DNA from: CAVRZR01 sp964354215
GTDB taxonomy: Bacteria > Actinomycetota > Coriobacteriia > Anaerosomatales > CAVRZR01
DNA: 55,319 nt
Assembly (NCBI GenBank): GCA_964354215.1
Contig: CAYGYT010000013.1
Span: forward strand, 1-55,319
Reading direction: 5' to 3'
The notes under the pieces were generated by a model. It saw only the letters and a list, made by a program, of their open reading frames with translations. It did not search any database and was not told the origin of the DNA. A program made the translations under genes and the position numbers. Positions within the stretch are counted from its first letter, which is position 1; every line of letters starts with the position of its first letter. Positions 16,104 through 24,621 of this stretch are shown in pieces.

Positions 16104-17297
16104 ATGCACGCGCGAGTCCTCCGCTCGACGGTGGCCTGCCTCCTTGCTCTTGCATGCTACCCGACTGGCGCACTCGGGGCGGTGCGTCCTTCGGATCGGA
16201 TCGGCGACCGCGCGGTCGGCTCGGGCGCGCTTCGCGCGAGTGCGCCTAATGTGCGCATGCAGGCGGGGACGCTCGTGACCGAGGACGGGCGCGTCCTGTG
16301 GTCGCGGGAGCCTGCCGACAAGCGCGCGATGGCAAGCATCACCAAGATCATGACCGCGATCATCGTGCTGGACAGGCTCTCTCTCGACGACACGCTCACG
16401 GTGCCGCCCGACGCGGTCGGCGTGGGGGAGTCGGGGGCGAACCTTCGGCGGGGCGAGGAGCTCACCGTTCGCGACGCGCTCGAGGCGTTGCTCGTGAAGT
16501 CCGCGAACGACGCCGCGGTTGCCCTGGCCGTGCGCGTGTCCGGCAACGAGAACGCGTTCGTTGCGCTCATGAACAAGCGAGCGCGAGAGCTCGGTCTCAC
16601 ACGAACCAGGTACGCCAACTCTTACGGGCTCGACGAGCCCGGCCACTACAGCACCGCACAAGACATCGCGACGCTCAGCCGATATGCCATGACCTATCCG
16701 GCATTCCGCGACCTCGTGCGCCGACGAGCGGTCGTGATCGCTCGAGGGTCGGAATCGCGACGCCTCGAGTCCTCGAACCTGCTTCTGGGACGGTACCGGG
16801 GTGCGAACGGGATCAAGACGGGCTGGACGAGCGATGCCGGCTACAGCGTGGTTGCATCGGCACGGCGTGCGGGGGAAGAGCTCGTCGCGGTGGTGCTCGG
16901 CACGGACTCGGAGTCCGAGCGCTTCGACGATGCTGCACGGATGCTCGACTGGGGCTTCTCGCACTACCGGCCGATGAGGATCGCCACGGCTGGAAGCGTC
17001 GTAGGGACGGCCACGGTCACGGACTACGACGATCGCTTCGTGCCGGTCCTCGCGGCGCAGGATGCCACGCGGACGATCTTCGATCTCGACGGCGAGGTCC
17101 GCGCGCAGGCGCTCTACGACCGGCAGCTCAAAGCGCCGGTCGCCAAAGGACAGCCGCTCGGCGTGCTCGTCTTCACACAGGGTGGCCGACTCGTTACGAG
17201 TGTGCCCCTCGTCGCCGGGGCATCCGTTCGCGCGCCGGGCTTTGTCGAGCGCATCCGCATCGCGCTCGGTCGCTGGTGGAGAAGCATCCTCGACTGA
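16104..17297 (+). CDS. D-alanyl-D-alanine carboxypeptidase (serine type, DacF/PBP5-like)
   Basis: A 397-residue exported penicillin-binding protein that trims the terminal D-Ala from peptidoglycan stem peptides. All three active-site motifs are present: S78-I-T-K81 (SxxK), S133-A-N135 (SxN) and K238-T-G240 (KTG). A signal peptide (residues 1 to about 27, 'STVACLLALACYPTGALGA') precedes the catalytic domain. A PBP5-like C-terminal beta domain and an amphipathic tail ('VERIRIALGRWWRSIL') follow and could hold the enzyme at the membrane. Start choice is uncertain: ATG 16104 gives the best signal peptide but has a weak ribosome-binding site. In-frame GTG 16077 and ATG 16053 are alternatives. Confidence 0.85.
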   Translation: MHARVLRSTVACLLALACYPTGALGAVRPSDRIGDRAVGSGALRASAPNVRMQAGTLVTEDGRVLWSREPADKRAMASITKIMTAIIVLDRLSLDDTLTVPPDAVGVGESGANLRRGEELTVRDALEALLVKSANDAAVALAVRVSGNENAFVALMNKRARELGLTRTRYANSYGLDEPGHYSTAQDIATLSRYAMTYPAFRDLVRRRAVVIARGSESRRLESSNLLLGRYRGANGIKTGWTSDAGYSVVASARRAGEELVAVVLGTDSESERFDDAARMLDWGFSHYRPMRIATAGSVVGTATVTDYDDRFVPVLAAQDATRTIFDLDGEVRAQALYDRQLKAPVAKGQPLGVLVFTQGGRLVTSVPLVAGASVRAPGFVERIRIALGRWWRSILD

Positions 17298-17399
17298 GCC
17301 TTGCGAAACCCGGGGACGTACCGTCATGGTTGGGAACATCGTCGTCGCGGCCGTCCGAATCGGTGCCGCGACGTGCACGCGCGAGACGAGAGGCAAGCA

Positions 17400-18551
17400 A
17401 TGGCCGAGGAGCTTATGCGAACGCCGCTCTACGAGGAGCACCTGGCGCTTGGCGCGCGCATGGTGCCCTTCGCGGGCTACGAGATGCCGATCCAGTACGC
17501 CGGGATCGTCGAAGAGCACAAGGCGGTACGGTCCTCGGCCGGCGTCTTCGATATCTCGCACATGGCGACGTTCCGCGTCTTTGGCTTCGGCGCGTTCGAT
17601 TTCCTGCAGTCCCTGCTCACGAACGACCTGAACCGCATCAGCGAGCTCGGCGCGGCTCACTACACCCTCATGTGCGATGAGGACGGCGGCATCATCGACG
17701 ACCTCATCGTGTACCACTCCGGTGATCTCGAGTACCTCATCATCGCGAACGCTGCGAATCGCACCACCGATCTCGACTGGCTCGAGCAGCACTGCCCGGC
17801 CGGGATGCGCATCGTGGGCGCCGATGATGCGGCCGAGCCCGCCGAGGGACTCGTCGAGCTCGTCGACGAGTCGGACCGCACGGCGCTCATAGCGCTCCAG
17901 GGGCCGAAGGCGCTCTCGGTCTTTCGCGAGCTCGCGGGCGATGGCCACGAGGCCGTGATTCCTTCGCGCTTCCACATCGGCGAGGCGAGGATCGGCTCCG
18001 TGCCGGTGCTCGTGGCACGGACGGGCTACACGGGCGAAGACGGCGTGGAGCTCGTCTGTCACGCGTCGCACGCGCCCGCCCTCTGGCGTGCGATCTTGAG
18101 TTTCGGCGAGGTCGCGCCTGTCGGCCTGGGTGCACGCGATACCCTGCGTCTCGAGATGGGATACCACCTGTACGGCAGCGACATGGACCGGGGAGTGGAT
18201 CCCGTGTCGGCGGGCCTCGACTGGGTGGTGGGGAAGGACAAGGGCGACTTCATGGGGCGCGAGGCGATCGAGCGTATCCGCGAGCAGGGACCGGCGAAGC
18301 GGCTGGTCGGACTGGTGGTCGACGATGGCATCGCCAGGCCCGGATACCCCGTATTGCACGAGGGCAGGGAGGTGGGTAAGGTGGCAAGCGGCACGTTCTC
18401 ACCCACGCGCTCGGCGGGCATCGCGACGGCGTATGTGCCTGCCGAGTTCTCCGCACCGGGTACGCGTCTCGATGTCGCGATTCGACGCAGGGTCGTGCCG
18501 GTGACCGTGGAGCGGCCGCCGTTCGTGACGTCCACGTCACTGTCGAGCTGA
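17400..18551 (+). CDS. gcvT: Glycine cleavage system T protein (aminomethyltransferase)
   Basis: A 383-residue folate-dependent enzyme that transfers the methylene group of glycine from the lipoyl arm of GcvH to tetrahydrofolate. Family landmarks are 'RTPLYEEHLALGARMVPFAGYEMPIQY', 'FDISHMATFRVFG', 'LLTNDL', 'DEDGGIIDDLIVY', 'RTGYTGEDGVEL' and 'LRLEMGYHLYGSDMD'. ATG 17400 has GAGAGG upstream; the longer in-frame extension to 17301 is not family-like. It opens the gcvT-gcvH-gcvPA-gcvPB-lplA run. No glycine riboswitch was recognised in the 102 bases ahead of it. Confidence 0.95.
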   Translation: MAEELMRTPLYEEHLALGARMVPFAGYEMPIQYAGIVEEHKAVRSSAGVFDISHMATFRVFGFGAFDFLQSLLTNDLNRISELGAAHYTLMCDEDGGIIDDLIVYHSGDLEYLIIANAANRTTDLDWLEQHCPAGMRIVGADDAAEPAEGLVELVDESDRTALIALQGPKALSVFRELAGDGHEAVIPSRFHIGEARIGSVPVLVARTGYTGEDGVELVCHASHAPALWRAILSFGEVAPVGLGARDTLRLEMGYHLYGSDMDRGVDPVSAGLDWVVGKDKGDFMGREAIERIREQGPAKRLVGLVVDDGIARPGYPVLHEGREVGKVASGTFSPTRSAGIATAYVPAEFSAPGTRLDVAIRRRVVPVTVERPPFVTSTSLSS

Positions 18552-18588
18552 AGGACACGCACCTCACGTCAGGAAGGAGTCTCGCCGC

Positions 18589-18972
18589 ATGTACCCGAGC
18601 GAACTCAAGTACGACAAGGAGCACGAGTGGGTCCGTCTCCAAGGCGACGTGGCCGTCATCGGCATCTCGGATTTCGCCCAAGATCAGCTCGGCGAGGTCG
18701 TGTACGTCGACCTGCCGTCCGAGGGGGACACCGTGGGCGCCGGAGAGACCTTCGGCGAGATCGAGTCGGTCAAGTCGGTGTCTGAGCTCTACAGCCCGGT
18801 GACCGGCGAGATCGTCAAGGTGAACGAGTCGCTCGGGGACACGCCTGAGACCGTGAATCAGGACCCGTACGGCGAGGGATGGATGATCCACGTGCGCCTC
18901 GACGACACCTCGGAGCTCGACAGTCTGATGTCCGCCGAGGAGTACGAAGCCTTCGTATCCGAGAGCGCATAG
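18589..18972 (+). CDS. gcvH: Glycine cleavage system H protein
   Basis: A 127-residue lipoyl carrier that shuttles the aminomethyl group between the P, T and L proteins. The lipoylated lysine is K62 in 'GEIESVKSVSELYSPVTG', and the opening 'YDKEHEWVRLQGDVAVIGISDFAQDQLG' is typical. A ribosome-binding site (GGAAGGAG) precedes ATG 18589. It lies 37 bases after gcvT and 6 bases before gcvPA, within one operon. The lipoate ligase at the operon's end probably modifies this lysine. Confidence 0.97.
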   Translation: MYPSELKYDKEHEWVRLQGDVAVIGISDFAQDQLGEVVYVDLPSEGDTVGAGETFGEIESVKSVSELYSPVTGEIVKVNESLGDTPETVNQDPYGEGWMIHVRLDDTSELDSLMSAEEYEAFVSESA

Positions 18973-18978
18973 CGTCCG

Positions 18979-20334
18979 ATGCGCTTCATACCGGTCTCGT
19001 GCGACCAGCGCGAAGCCATGCTTCGCGCTGTCGGCGTTTCGGCCGTCGATGATCTGTTCGCCGACGTCCCCCAGGGCACGCGTCTGAAGACGCCGCTCAA
19101 CCTGCCCGAGGGCATGTCAGAACCGGAGGTCACCGAGCACCTCAAGGCGCTCTCAGCCCGCGATCTCGACGCCGACCGGCTCGTGAGTTTCCTCGGAGCC
19201 GGCTGCTACGACCACCATGTGCCCGCCATTGTCGACGCGATGGTCTCGAAGCCGGCGTTCTTCACCGCCTACACGCCCTATCAGGCTGAGGTGAGTCAGG
19301 GCACCCTGCAGGCCATCTACGAGTTCCAGACGATGATGGCCGAGCTTGCGGGCATGGACATCGCGAACGCGTCGATGTACGACGGCGCGACCGCGTTCGT
19401 CGAGGCGGCGTTGATGGCTGCGCGTGTGACGCGGCGGACGAGCGTTGTCGTGTCGAGCAGCGTGCATCCCGAGTGGCGAGGCGTGCTCGCCACCTACGCG
19501 CGGGCCGACATTCTCGATGTCGTCGAGTGCCCGACGTCGCAGGGGGCGTCCGATCTGGGGCGGCTTGCCGACCTCGTGGACGGCACCACCGCGGCGGTGC
19601 TCGTCTCCCATCCAACGTTTTACGGGTGTCTCGAAGACCTCGATGCGCTCGTCACGCTCGCCCACGATCGCGGGGCGCTGCTCGTCGTGGCGTCAAACCC
19701 GCTGCTTCTCGGCATCCTCGAGCCGCCGGGCGCCTTTGGCGCCGACATCGTCGTCGGCGAGGGACAGCCTCTCGGAGTGCCGATGGCATTCGGCGGCCCG
19801 GGTCTCGGGATCTTCGCCTGCCGAGAGGCCCATGCCCGCCAGATGCCCGGCCGTGCCGTGGGCCGGACCGTCGACGTGGACGGGCGTACCGGCTTCGTGC
19901 TGACCCTCCAGACTCGGGAGCAGCACATCCGCCGCGAACGCGCGACGAGCAACATCTGCTCGAACCACGCGCTCACGGCTCTGGCCGCGAGCGTCTACCT
20001 CTCGTCGGTGGGCGCCGAAGGGCTCGCCGGGATCGCGACCGCCTGCGTGAGCAAGGCTCGCTACCTGCGCGAGCGCCTGCTCGCGACGGGACGGTTCGAG
20101 TCGGTATGGGACACGCCGTTCGCGCACGAGTTCGTGCTCCGCTACCTGGGCGACGTGCGTGAGATGCAGACGTCGATGCTCGCGCGCGGCTACCTGCCGG
20201 GCTTTGCCCTCGCCGAGATGGAGCGCCCCGATCCGGGACTCGGCAGTGCCGAATCACTCGTCCTGTTTGCGGTCACGGAGCGCCGCACGCGTGCGCAGAT
20301 GGACGCGTTCGCCGAGGAGGTGGCGTCGCTGTGA
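18979..20334 (+). CDS. gcvPA: Glycine dehydrogenase (decarboxylating) subunit 1
   Basis: A 451-residue N-terminal half of the two-subunit glycine decarboxylase. It has 'RFIPVSCDQREAML', 'SFLGAGCYDHHVPAIVDA', 'FFTAYTPYQAEVSQGTLQAI' and 'GMDIANASMYDG', all characteristic of GcvPA. It forms the P protein together with gcvPB, whose start overlaps the end of this gene. The PLP-binding lysine lies in the other subunit. The split form is common in Firmicutes, archaea and some anaerobic actinobacteria. Confidence 0.95.
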   Translation: MRFIPVSCDQREAMLRAVGVSAVDDLFADVPQGTRLKTPLNLPEGMSEPEVTEHLKALSARDLDADRLVSFLGAGCYDHHVPAIVDAMVSKPAFFTAYTPYQAEVSQGTLQAIYEFQTMMAELAGMDIANASMYDGATAFVEAALMAARVTRRTSVVVSSSVHPEWRGVLATYARADILDVVECPTSQGASDLGRLADLVDGTTAAVLVSHPTFYGCLEDLDALVTLAHDRGALLVVASNPLLLGILEPPGAFGADIVVGEGQPLGVPMAFGGPGLGIFACREAHARQMPGRAVGRTVDVDGRTGFVLTLQTREQHIRRERATSNICSNHALTALAASVYLSSVGAEGLAGIATACVSKARYLRERLLATGRFESVWDTPFAHEFVLRYLGDVREMQTSMLARGYLPGFALAEMERPDPGLGSAESLVLFAVTERRTRAQMDAFAEEVASL

Positions 20335-21857
20335 CCACCTTTGCCGACGAACACCCCACGCACCGGACCGACACGACAGACGGGCTGTCGGTCCCGCGCA
20401 GGCCGCGCGAGCTCATCTTCGAGCTCGGGGCGCCCGAATCGCGGTGCGTCATGGCGCCCAGTCTCGACGTGCCCGGCGCGGACCTCGACGCCGCCTTCGC
20501 GGGCGGCGCCCGACAAGCACCTCCCGCTCTTCCGCACGTGACCGAGGTCGACATCGCGCGCCACTACGAGGCGCTCGCGAATGCGAACTTCGGCGTGGAT
20601 TCAGGGTTCTATCCGCTTGGCTCCTGCACGATGAAGTACAACCCACGCTTGAACGAGTGGGCGGCGCGACTGCCCGGCTTTGCGAACGTGCACCCGTACC
20701 AACCGACCGAGTCAGTCCAGGGCGTGCTCGAGCTGCTGTGGGGGCTTTCAGAGTACCTGCGCGAGATCGCTGGCCTGGACGCCGTGACCTTGCAGCCGGC
20801 AGCCGGCGCGCACGGTGAGCTCACCGGTCTGCTGGCGATTCGCGCCTACCATGCGGACCATGGCGACGTTCGCCGCCGTGTCATCATCCCCGACACGGCT
20901 CATGGCACGAACCCGGCGACGGTCACCATGTGTGGCTATGAGGTCACGCAGGTGCCTTCCGACCAGCGCGGGGGCGTGGACCTCGAGGCTCTGAGAGCAG
21001 CGCTCGACACCGACGTCGCCGCCATCATGATCACGAACCCCAATACGCTTGGCCTGTTCGACGAGCGCATCCTCGAGGTGACCGAGGCCGCGCACGCGGT
21101 TGGGGCGCTCGCCTACGGCGACGGCGCGAACCTGAACGCGATCCTCGGCAAGGCGCGGCCGGGCGATATGGGCTTCGACGCGCTGCACATCAACGTGCAC
21201 AAGACCTTCTCGACGCCACACGGCGGGGGAGGGCCGGGTGCGGGCCCGGTTGCCGTTCGCGACACCCTCGCGCCGTACCTACCCGGTCCGCTCGTCGTGC
21301 GCTCGCACGACGGCACGTTCGGGTTTGCGATGCCCGAGCGCTCGATCGGACGGGTTCGCTCGTTCGTGGGCAACGTGGGCGTGCTCGTTCGTGCGTATGC
21401 CTACATCCGCGCGCTCGGCGCCGAGGGGATCGAAGAGGTAAGCGAGCAAGCAGTCCTCTCGGCTAACTACCTGAAGGAGCGGCTGCGCGACAGCGTGTGG
21501 GACCTGCCCTACGACCGGCCGTGCATGCACGAGTTCGTACTCTCGGGCAGGCGTCTGCGCGCCGAACACGGCGTGCGCACCCTCGACGTGGCCAAACGGC
21601 TTCTCGACTACGGGATCCACCCGCCAACGGTGTACTTCCCGCTGATCGTCGATGAGGCGATGATGATCGAGCCCACCGAGACAGAAAGCCTCGAATCGCT
21701 CGAATCGCTCGTGAGCGCGCTGCATTCGATTGCCGCGGAAGCCGAGGCGAGCCCGGCACTCCTGCACGATGCTCCCTACACCACGCCGGTGAGACGGCTC
21801 GACGAGGCGCGCGCGGCGAAGCAGGTCGACTTGCGGTGGCGACCCTCCGAAGGATGA
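20331..21857 (+). CDS. gcvPB: Glycine dehydrogenase (decarboxylating) subunit 2
   Basis: A 508-residue PLP-dependent subunit of glycine decarboxylase. The PLP lysine is K291 in 'HINVHKTFSTPHGGGGPG', followed by the glycine-rich stretch. 'DSGFYPLGSCTMKYNPR' and 'LQPAAGAHGELTGLLAIRAYH' are further hallmarks. GTG 20331 overlaps the gcvPA stop by four bases (GTGA). The L protein (dihydrolipoyl dehydrogenase) is not in this window and must be supplied from elsewhere. Confidence 0.95.
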   Translation: MTTFADEHPTHRTDTTDGLSVPRRPRELIFELGAPESRCVMAPSLDVPGADLDAAFAGGARQAPPALPHVTEVDIARHYEALANANFGVDSGFYPLGSCTMKYNPRLNEWAARLPGFANVHPYQPTESVQGVLELLWGLSEYLREIAGLDAVTLQPAAGAHGELTGLLAIRAYHADHGDVRRRVIIPDTAHGTNPATVTMCGYEVTQVPSDQRGGVDLEALRAALDTDVAAIMITNPNTLGLFDERILEVTEAAHAVGALAYGDGANLNAILGKARPGDMGFDALHINVHKTFSTPHGGGGPGAGPVAVRDTLAPYLPGPLVVRSHDGTFGFAMPERSIGRVRSFVGNVGVLVRAYAYIRALGAEGIEEVSEQAVLSANYLKERLRDSVWDLPYDRPCMHEFVLSGRRLRAEHGVRTLDVAKRLLDYGIHPPTVYFPLIVDEAMMIEPTETESLESLESLVSALHSIAAEAEASPALLHDAPYTTPVRRLDEARAAKQVDLRWRPSEG

Positions 21858-22669
21858 CGCGTTCAATGACCGGCCCGTGGCGATTGCTGCTCGACGACCC
21901 GCCCTCCGAGGGCGCGTGGAACATGGCGCTCGACCGCGCGATCCAGCTCGAGCATGCCGCCGGTCGCTCGCCTGCGACGCTCAGGCTCTACGGCTGGGCG
22001 CGGCCCACGGTCACGCTCGGCCGGTTCCAGGACGTCGGGAGCGTCGATGTGGCCGCCTGCCGCGCCGAGGGTATCGACGTCGCACGGCGCTTCACCGGCG
22101 GGCGGGGGGTTCTGCACGACGACGAAGTCACCTACTCGATCGTCGCGGGCCTTCAAGACGGCGTGCCGAGGGGCACCGCTCAGAGCTACCGCTTTCTTTG
22201 TGACGCTCTGGTCGATGCGTACCGCCGGCTCGGCGTGGACGCGGATCTCACCGCCCGCCCGCGCGGTTCGCGCTCCTCGGGAGCGTGCTACCTGCACGCC
22301 ACGCATGCGGACGTATCTTCGGGTGCTCGCAAGCTGTCGGGAAGTGCGCAGGTCTGGCACCGCGAGACGGTGCTGCAGCACGGCTCCTTCGTTCTCGCGC
22401 GGGATGTGGAGCGCGAAGCGCGAGTGTTCGCCCTGACGTCGGAGGAGGCAGCGGCGCTCCGAGAGAGCACGGTGACGCTCTCGGAGCTCACTTCCGCGCC
22501 GTCACGCCCCGCGACTGCGGAGTCGGTCAGGGGCGCATTCGAGGCGCTTCTCGGCGTGACCATCGAGCCCGGCCCGGTCACGGACGAAGAGCGCGAGCAC
22601 GCGGTGCTGCTCGTTCAGAAGACGGCAGTGCTCACGTCCGTCGCACCAAGCGCGGGAGTATCAGCCTAG
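21854..22669 (+). CDS. lplA: Lipoate-protein ligase / lipoyltransferase
   Basis: A 271-residue biotin/lipoate ligase-fold protein. Motifs are 'RRFTGGRGVLHDDEVTYSI' (the RRxxGGG-type loop), 'ARKLSGSAQ' with the conserved lysine K160, and 'HGSFVLARD'. It is expected to attach lipoate, or octanoate in LipM-like members, to GcvH. Its place directly behind gcvPB supports this. ATG 21854 overlaps the gcvPB stop as ATGA; ATG 21866 is an alternative with GAAGGA 11 bases upstream. Ligase versus octanoyltransferase cannot be decided by eye. Confidence 0.82.
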   Translation: MTRSMTGPWRLLLDDPPSEGAWNMALDRAIQLEHAAGRSPATLRLYGWARPTVTLGRFQDVGSVDVAACRAEGIDVARRFTGGRGVLHDDEVTYSIVAGLQDGVPRGTAQSYRFLCDALVDAYRRLGVDADLTARPRGSRSSGACYLHATHADVSSGARKLSGSAQVWHRETVLQHGSFVLARDVEREARVFALTSEEAAALRESTVTLSELTSAPSRPATAESVRGAFEALLGVTIEPGPVTDEEREHAVLLVQKTAVLTSVAPSAGVSA

Positions 22670-22731
22670 AGTAGACGTCGAGGTTTGCGAAAACGAGTCC
22701 CGAGTGCGCACGGTTTCTCGGCCCAATGGGT

Positions 22732-22784
22732 TACAATCGACGCGAAAGCGGCGCCGTAGAGAGGCGCCGCCGGCGAGCGGAGGG
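22732..22784 (+). promoter_or_regulatory. -10 box and leader hairpin ahead of the RsiG-like gene
   Basis: TACAAT (22732-22737) is a good -10 candidate without a clear -35. An 8-bp perfect stem follows (GCGGCGCC at 22748-22755 with GGCGCCGC at 22763-22770, loop GTAGAGA). It ends nine bases before GGAGGG (22779-22784), the ribosome-binding site of ATG 22788. With transcription starting near 22744 the hairpin would sit at the very 5' end of the message, where it could stabilise it or tune translation. Confidence 0.4.
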
Positions 22785-22787
22785 TGC

Positions 22788-23117
22788 ATGTCAGCGCATT
22801 CTGATTCGAGCGAAGACGCCCTGCTCGACTTGGAGGGCAGGAGCAACGAGGAACTGCGCGCGCTGCTCGACGAGCTCTACGAGGAAGAGCAGAAGATCTC
22901 GTACCGGCGCCGGGTGCTCCATGGCAAGATCGACATCCTGCGTGCCGAGCTCGTGCGTCGCCTGAAGGGCGAGCACGATACCGGCTCGGACGTCATCACC
23001 GGTCGCGACGTCGACCGCCTCATCAACATCCTCGCCAGCGACTTGCGCGGTGTGTCCCGGTTCGACGTCACCGCTCCACTGGAGGAAGAAGACTGGGACC
23101 TCGGCGCGGACGAGTAG
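22788..23117 (+). CDS. RsiG-like protein (aerial-mycelium-formation family), putative c-di-GMP-binding anti-sigma factor
   Basis: A 109-residue, mostly helical protein. The segment 'EEEQKISYRRRVLHGKIDIL' matches the cyclic-di-GMP signature known from Streptomyces RsiG, E-x3-S-x2-R-x3-Q-x3-D. Here it is E34, S38, R41, H45, D49, with His in the Gln position. It is preceded by an amphipathic 'LRALLDELYEE' helix and followed by 'LRAELVRRLK', a long coiled-coil helix. RsiG holds the sigma factor WhiG inactive when loaded with cyclic-di-GMP. No sigma gene lies in this window, so the partner is unknown. An acidic tail ends the protein. Only one motif copy is visible, so two subunits would be needed to build a site (inference). 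Confidence 0.65.
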   Translation: MSAHSDSSEDALLDLEGRSNEELRALLDELYEEEQKISYRRRVLHGKIDILRAELVRRLKGEHDTGSDVITGRDVDRLINILASDLRGVSRFDVTAPLEEEDWDLGADE

Positions 23118-23176
23118 TGTCATCGGCTGCGGCCGCACACCGACGACAGGACGGCTCGAGACACCAGGGAGGACCC

Positions 23177-23437
23177 GTGCCCACCATCGCCGAACGCGTG
23201 AAGGCGCTGCTCGACGAACTTGCCACCGACGAGGCGGAGCAGCGCGTCGTCGAGTACGTCATCCGCGAGGTCAACAACGGCCGACGGCTGAGCGAAGTGC
23301 TGCAAGACCCGTACGTGCGCAACCGCCTGAGCGATGAGCGCGTGCAGCACGTCATGGAGAACCCCGAGGTCGTCATCGCGCTCGAGGAGCAGATCAGCGA
23401 ATCGTTCCAGAAGCGGGAATTCGGCTTCGGTGACTGA
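23177..23437 (+). CDS. Small conserved helical protein of unknown function
   Basis: An 86-residue protein opening 'MPTIAERVKALLDELATDEAEQRVVEYVIREVNNG', followed by charged helices and ending 'KREFGFGD'. No domain is recognised. It lies 59 bases after the RsiG-like gene and before a FHA gene. GTG 23177 has GGGAGGA directly upstream; the longer in-frame start at 23117 has no such site. Function is open; the arrangement suggests the RsiG-like/FHA/MerR group is expressed together. Confidence 0.6.
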   Translation: MPTIAERVKALLDELATDEAEQRVVEYVIREVNNGRRLSEVLQDPYVRNRLSDERVQHVMENPEVVIALEEQISESFQKREFGFGD

Positions 23438-23464
23438 GGGCGAGCCCTCGGGCGGGAGCGCGTC

Positions 23465-23914
23465 ATGACTGAGTGTCCGGCATGTGGGCGCCATGTGGCA
23501 GGCGGGGAGGTTCTCTGTCCTGAGTGCGGTGCGCGCGTCGCCGGGATCACGGAGTCCTTCCCACCCATCGAGACGGAACTTGAGGAGACGGGGGAGCACG
23601 TCGAGGCCGCCGAGGGCCCGATGCTTGTTGTCCGCAAAGGGCCGGAGCTGGGCGAGCGCTTCTACGTCGACCGCCCACGACTCACTCTCGGTCGCGACCC
23701 GGACAGCGACATCTTCCTGAACGACATCACGGTGTCGCGCTACCACGCGGTCATCGAGATGCGCGGCACTGAGGTGACGATCGCCGACGCAGGTTCCCTC
23801 AACGGCACCTACGTGAACGGCGTTCTCTTGGACGCCGCGCCGCTCACCTCAGGTGATGTCGTTCAGATCGGCAAGTTCCAGATGGTCTACATCTCCGGAG
23901 GCGAGCCGCTGTGA
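23465..23914 (+). CDS. Zinc-ribbon and FHA-domain protein (GarA-like)
   Basis: A 149-residue cytoplasmic protein. The N-terminal zinc ribbon has two CxxC knuckles ('CPACGRH' and 'CPECGAR'), followed by an acidic linker. The FHA domain carries 'RLTLGRDPDSDIFLNDITVSRYHAVI' and 'SLNGTYVNG', the phosphothreonine-binding residues. The following MerR gene overlaps by four bases. This matches the mycobacterial garA-merR order, where GarA controls central metabolism under Ser/Thr kinase input. The N-terminal linker lacks the ETTS phosphosite of GarA, so regulation may differ. Confidence 0.8.
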   Translation: MTECPACGRHVAGGEVLCPECGARVAGITESFPPIETELEETGEHVEAAEGPMLVVRKGPELGERFYVDRPRLTLGRDPDSDIFLNDITVSRYHAVIEMRGTEVTIADAGSLNGTYVNGVLLDAAPLTSGDVVQIGKFQMVYISGGEPL

Positions 23915-24618
23915 GCGCGCGCGACTACATGACGATCGGAGAGGTCGTCGACCGCCTCGTATCGGCGTATCCGGACTTGAGTATCTCGAAGCTCCGCTTC
24001 CTCGAAGACGAGGGTCTCGTCTCGCCCGAGCGCACGCCCGGGGGATACCGCAAGTTCACGCAGGCGGACCTTCAGCGAGTCGAACTCGTGCTGCGGCTGC
24101 AGAAGGAGCACTTCCTGCCGCTCGCGGTCATCCGAGAGAAGCTCGCTGACTTCGATCGCGGGCGCGTGCCTCCAGAGCTGCGCCAGGGCGCGGCCGCCGT
24201 TGCCGAGGCGGTGGCGCTTCCGCTTGATGAGGCGGAGACGATGGCCATCGATGACGCGCCGGGCGCGCTCGGCGTGCCCGTCTCCTTCGTCCGGGAACTA
24301 GCCGAATTCGGGCTGCTCGAGATCGTGCAGGGCGATCACGGCGATGAGATTGCGCGCGGGGATGTCGCGATCGTCCACGCCACGTGGGATCTTCGGCGCT
24401 TTGGAGTGGAGCCTCGGCACTTGCGCATGTACGAGACATTTGCGGATCGCGAGGCGGCGTTCTTCTCGCAGATCCTCATGCCGGCGTTCCGGCACCGCAC
24501 GCCTGAGACCCGGCAGAAGCTTGTCGAGACCCTCACGGAGCTCACCTCGCTCACCGACGAACTGAAGGGGCGCCTGCTTCGACGGGCGCTCGGCCGGGTC
24601 TTCGAGGATCTCGGCTAG
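23911..24618 (+). CDS. MerR-family transcriptional regulator (Rv1828-like)
   Basis: A 235-residue regulator with an N-terminal MerR helix-turn-helix: 'YMTIGEVVDRLVSAYPDLSISKLRFLEDEGLVSPERTPGGYRKFT', then 'LVLRLQKEHFLPLAVIREKL'. A long C-terminal helical region has no metal-binding Cys cluster, so it is not a metal sensor. Overlap with the FHA gene (GTGA) indicates coupled expression, as for Rv1827-Rv1828 of mycobacteria. Its ligand and targets are unknown. Confidence 0.82.
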   Translation: MSARDYMTIGEVVDRLVSAYPDLSISKLRFLEDEGLVSPERTPGGYRKFTQADLQRVELVLRLQKEHFLPLAVIREKLADFDRGRVPPELRQGAAAVAEAVALPLDEAETMAIDDAPGALGVPVSFVRELAEFGLLEIVQGDHGDEIARGDVAIVHATWDLRRFGVEPRHLRMYETFADREAAFFSQILMPAFRHRTPETRQKLVETLTELTSLTDELKGRLLRRALGRVFEDLG

Positions 24619-24621
24619 GGA

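Noticed and set aside
17298..17399. Possible glycine riboswitch before gcvT
   Set aside because: No tandem aptamer or conserved riboswitch core could be recognised in the 102 bases.
15969..18359. 796-codon open frame on the reverse strand opposite the carboxypeptidase and gcvT
   Set aside because: Covers two clear forward genes and their gap, has shadow-type composition and no recognisable domain.
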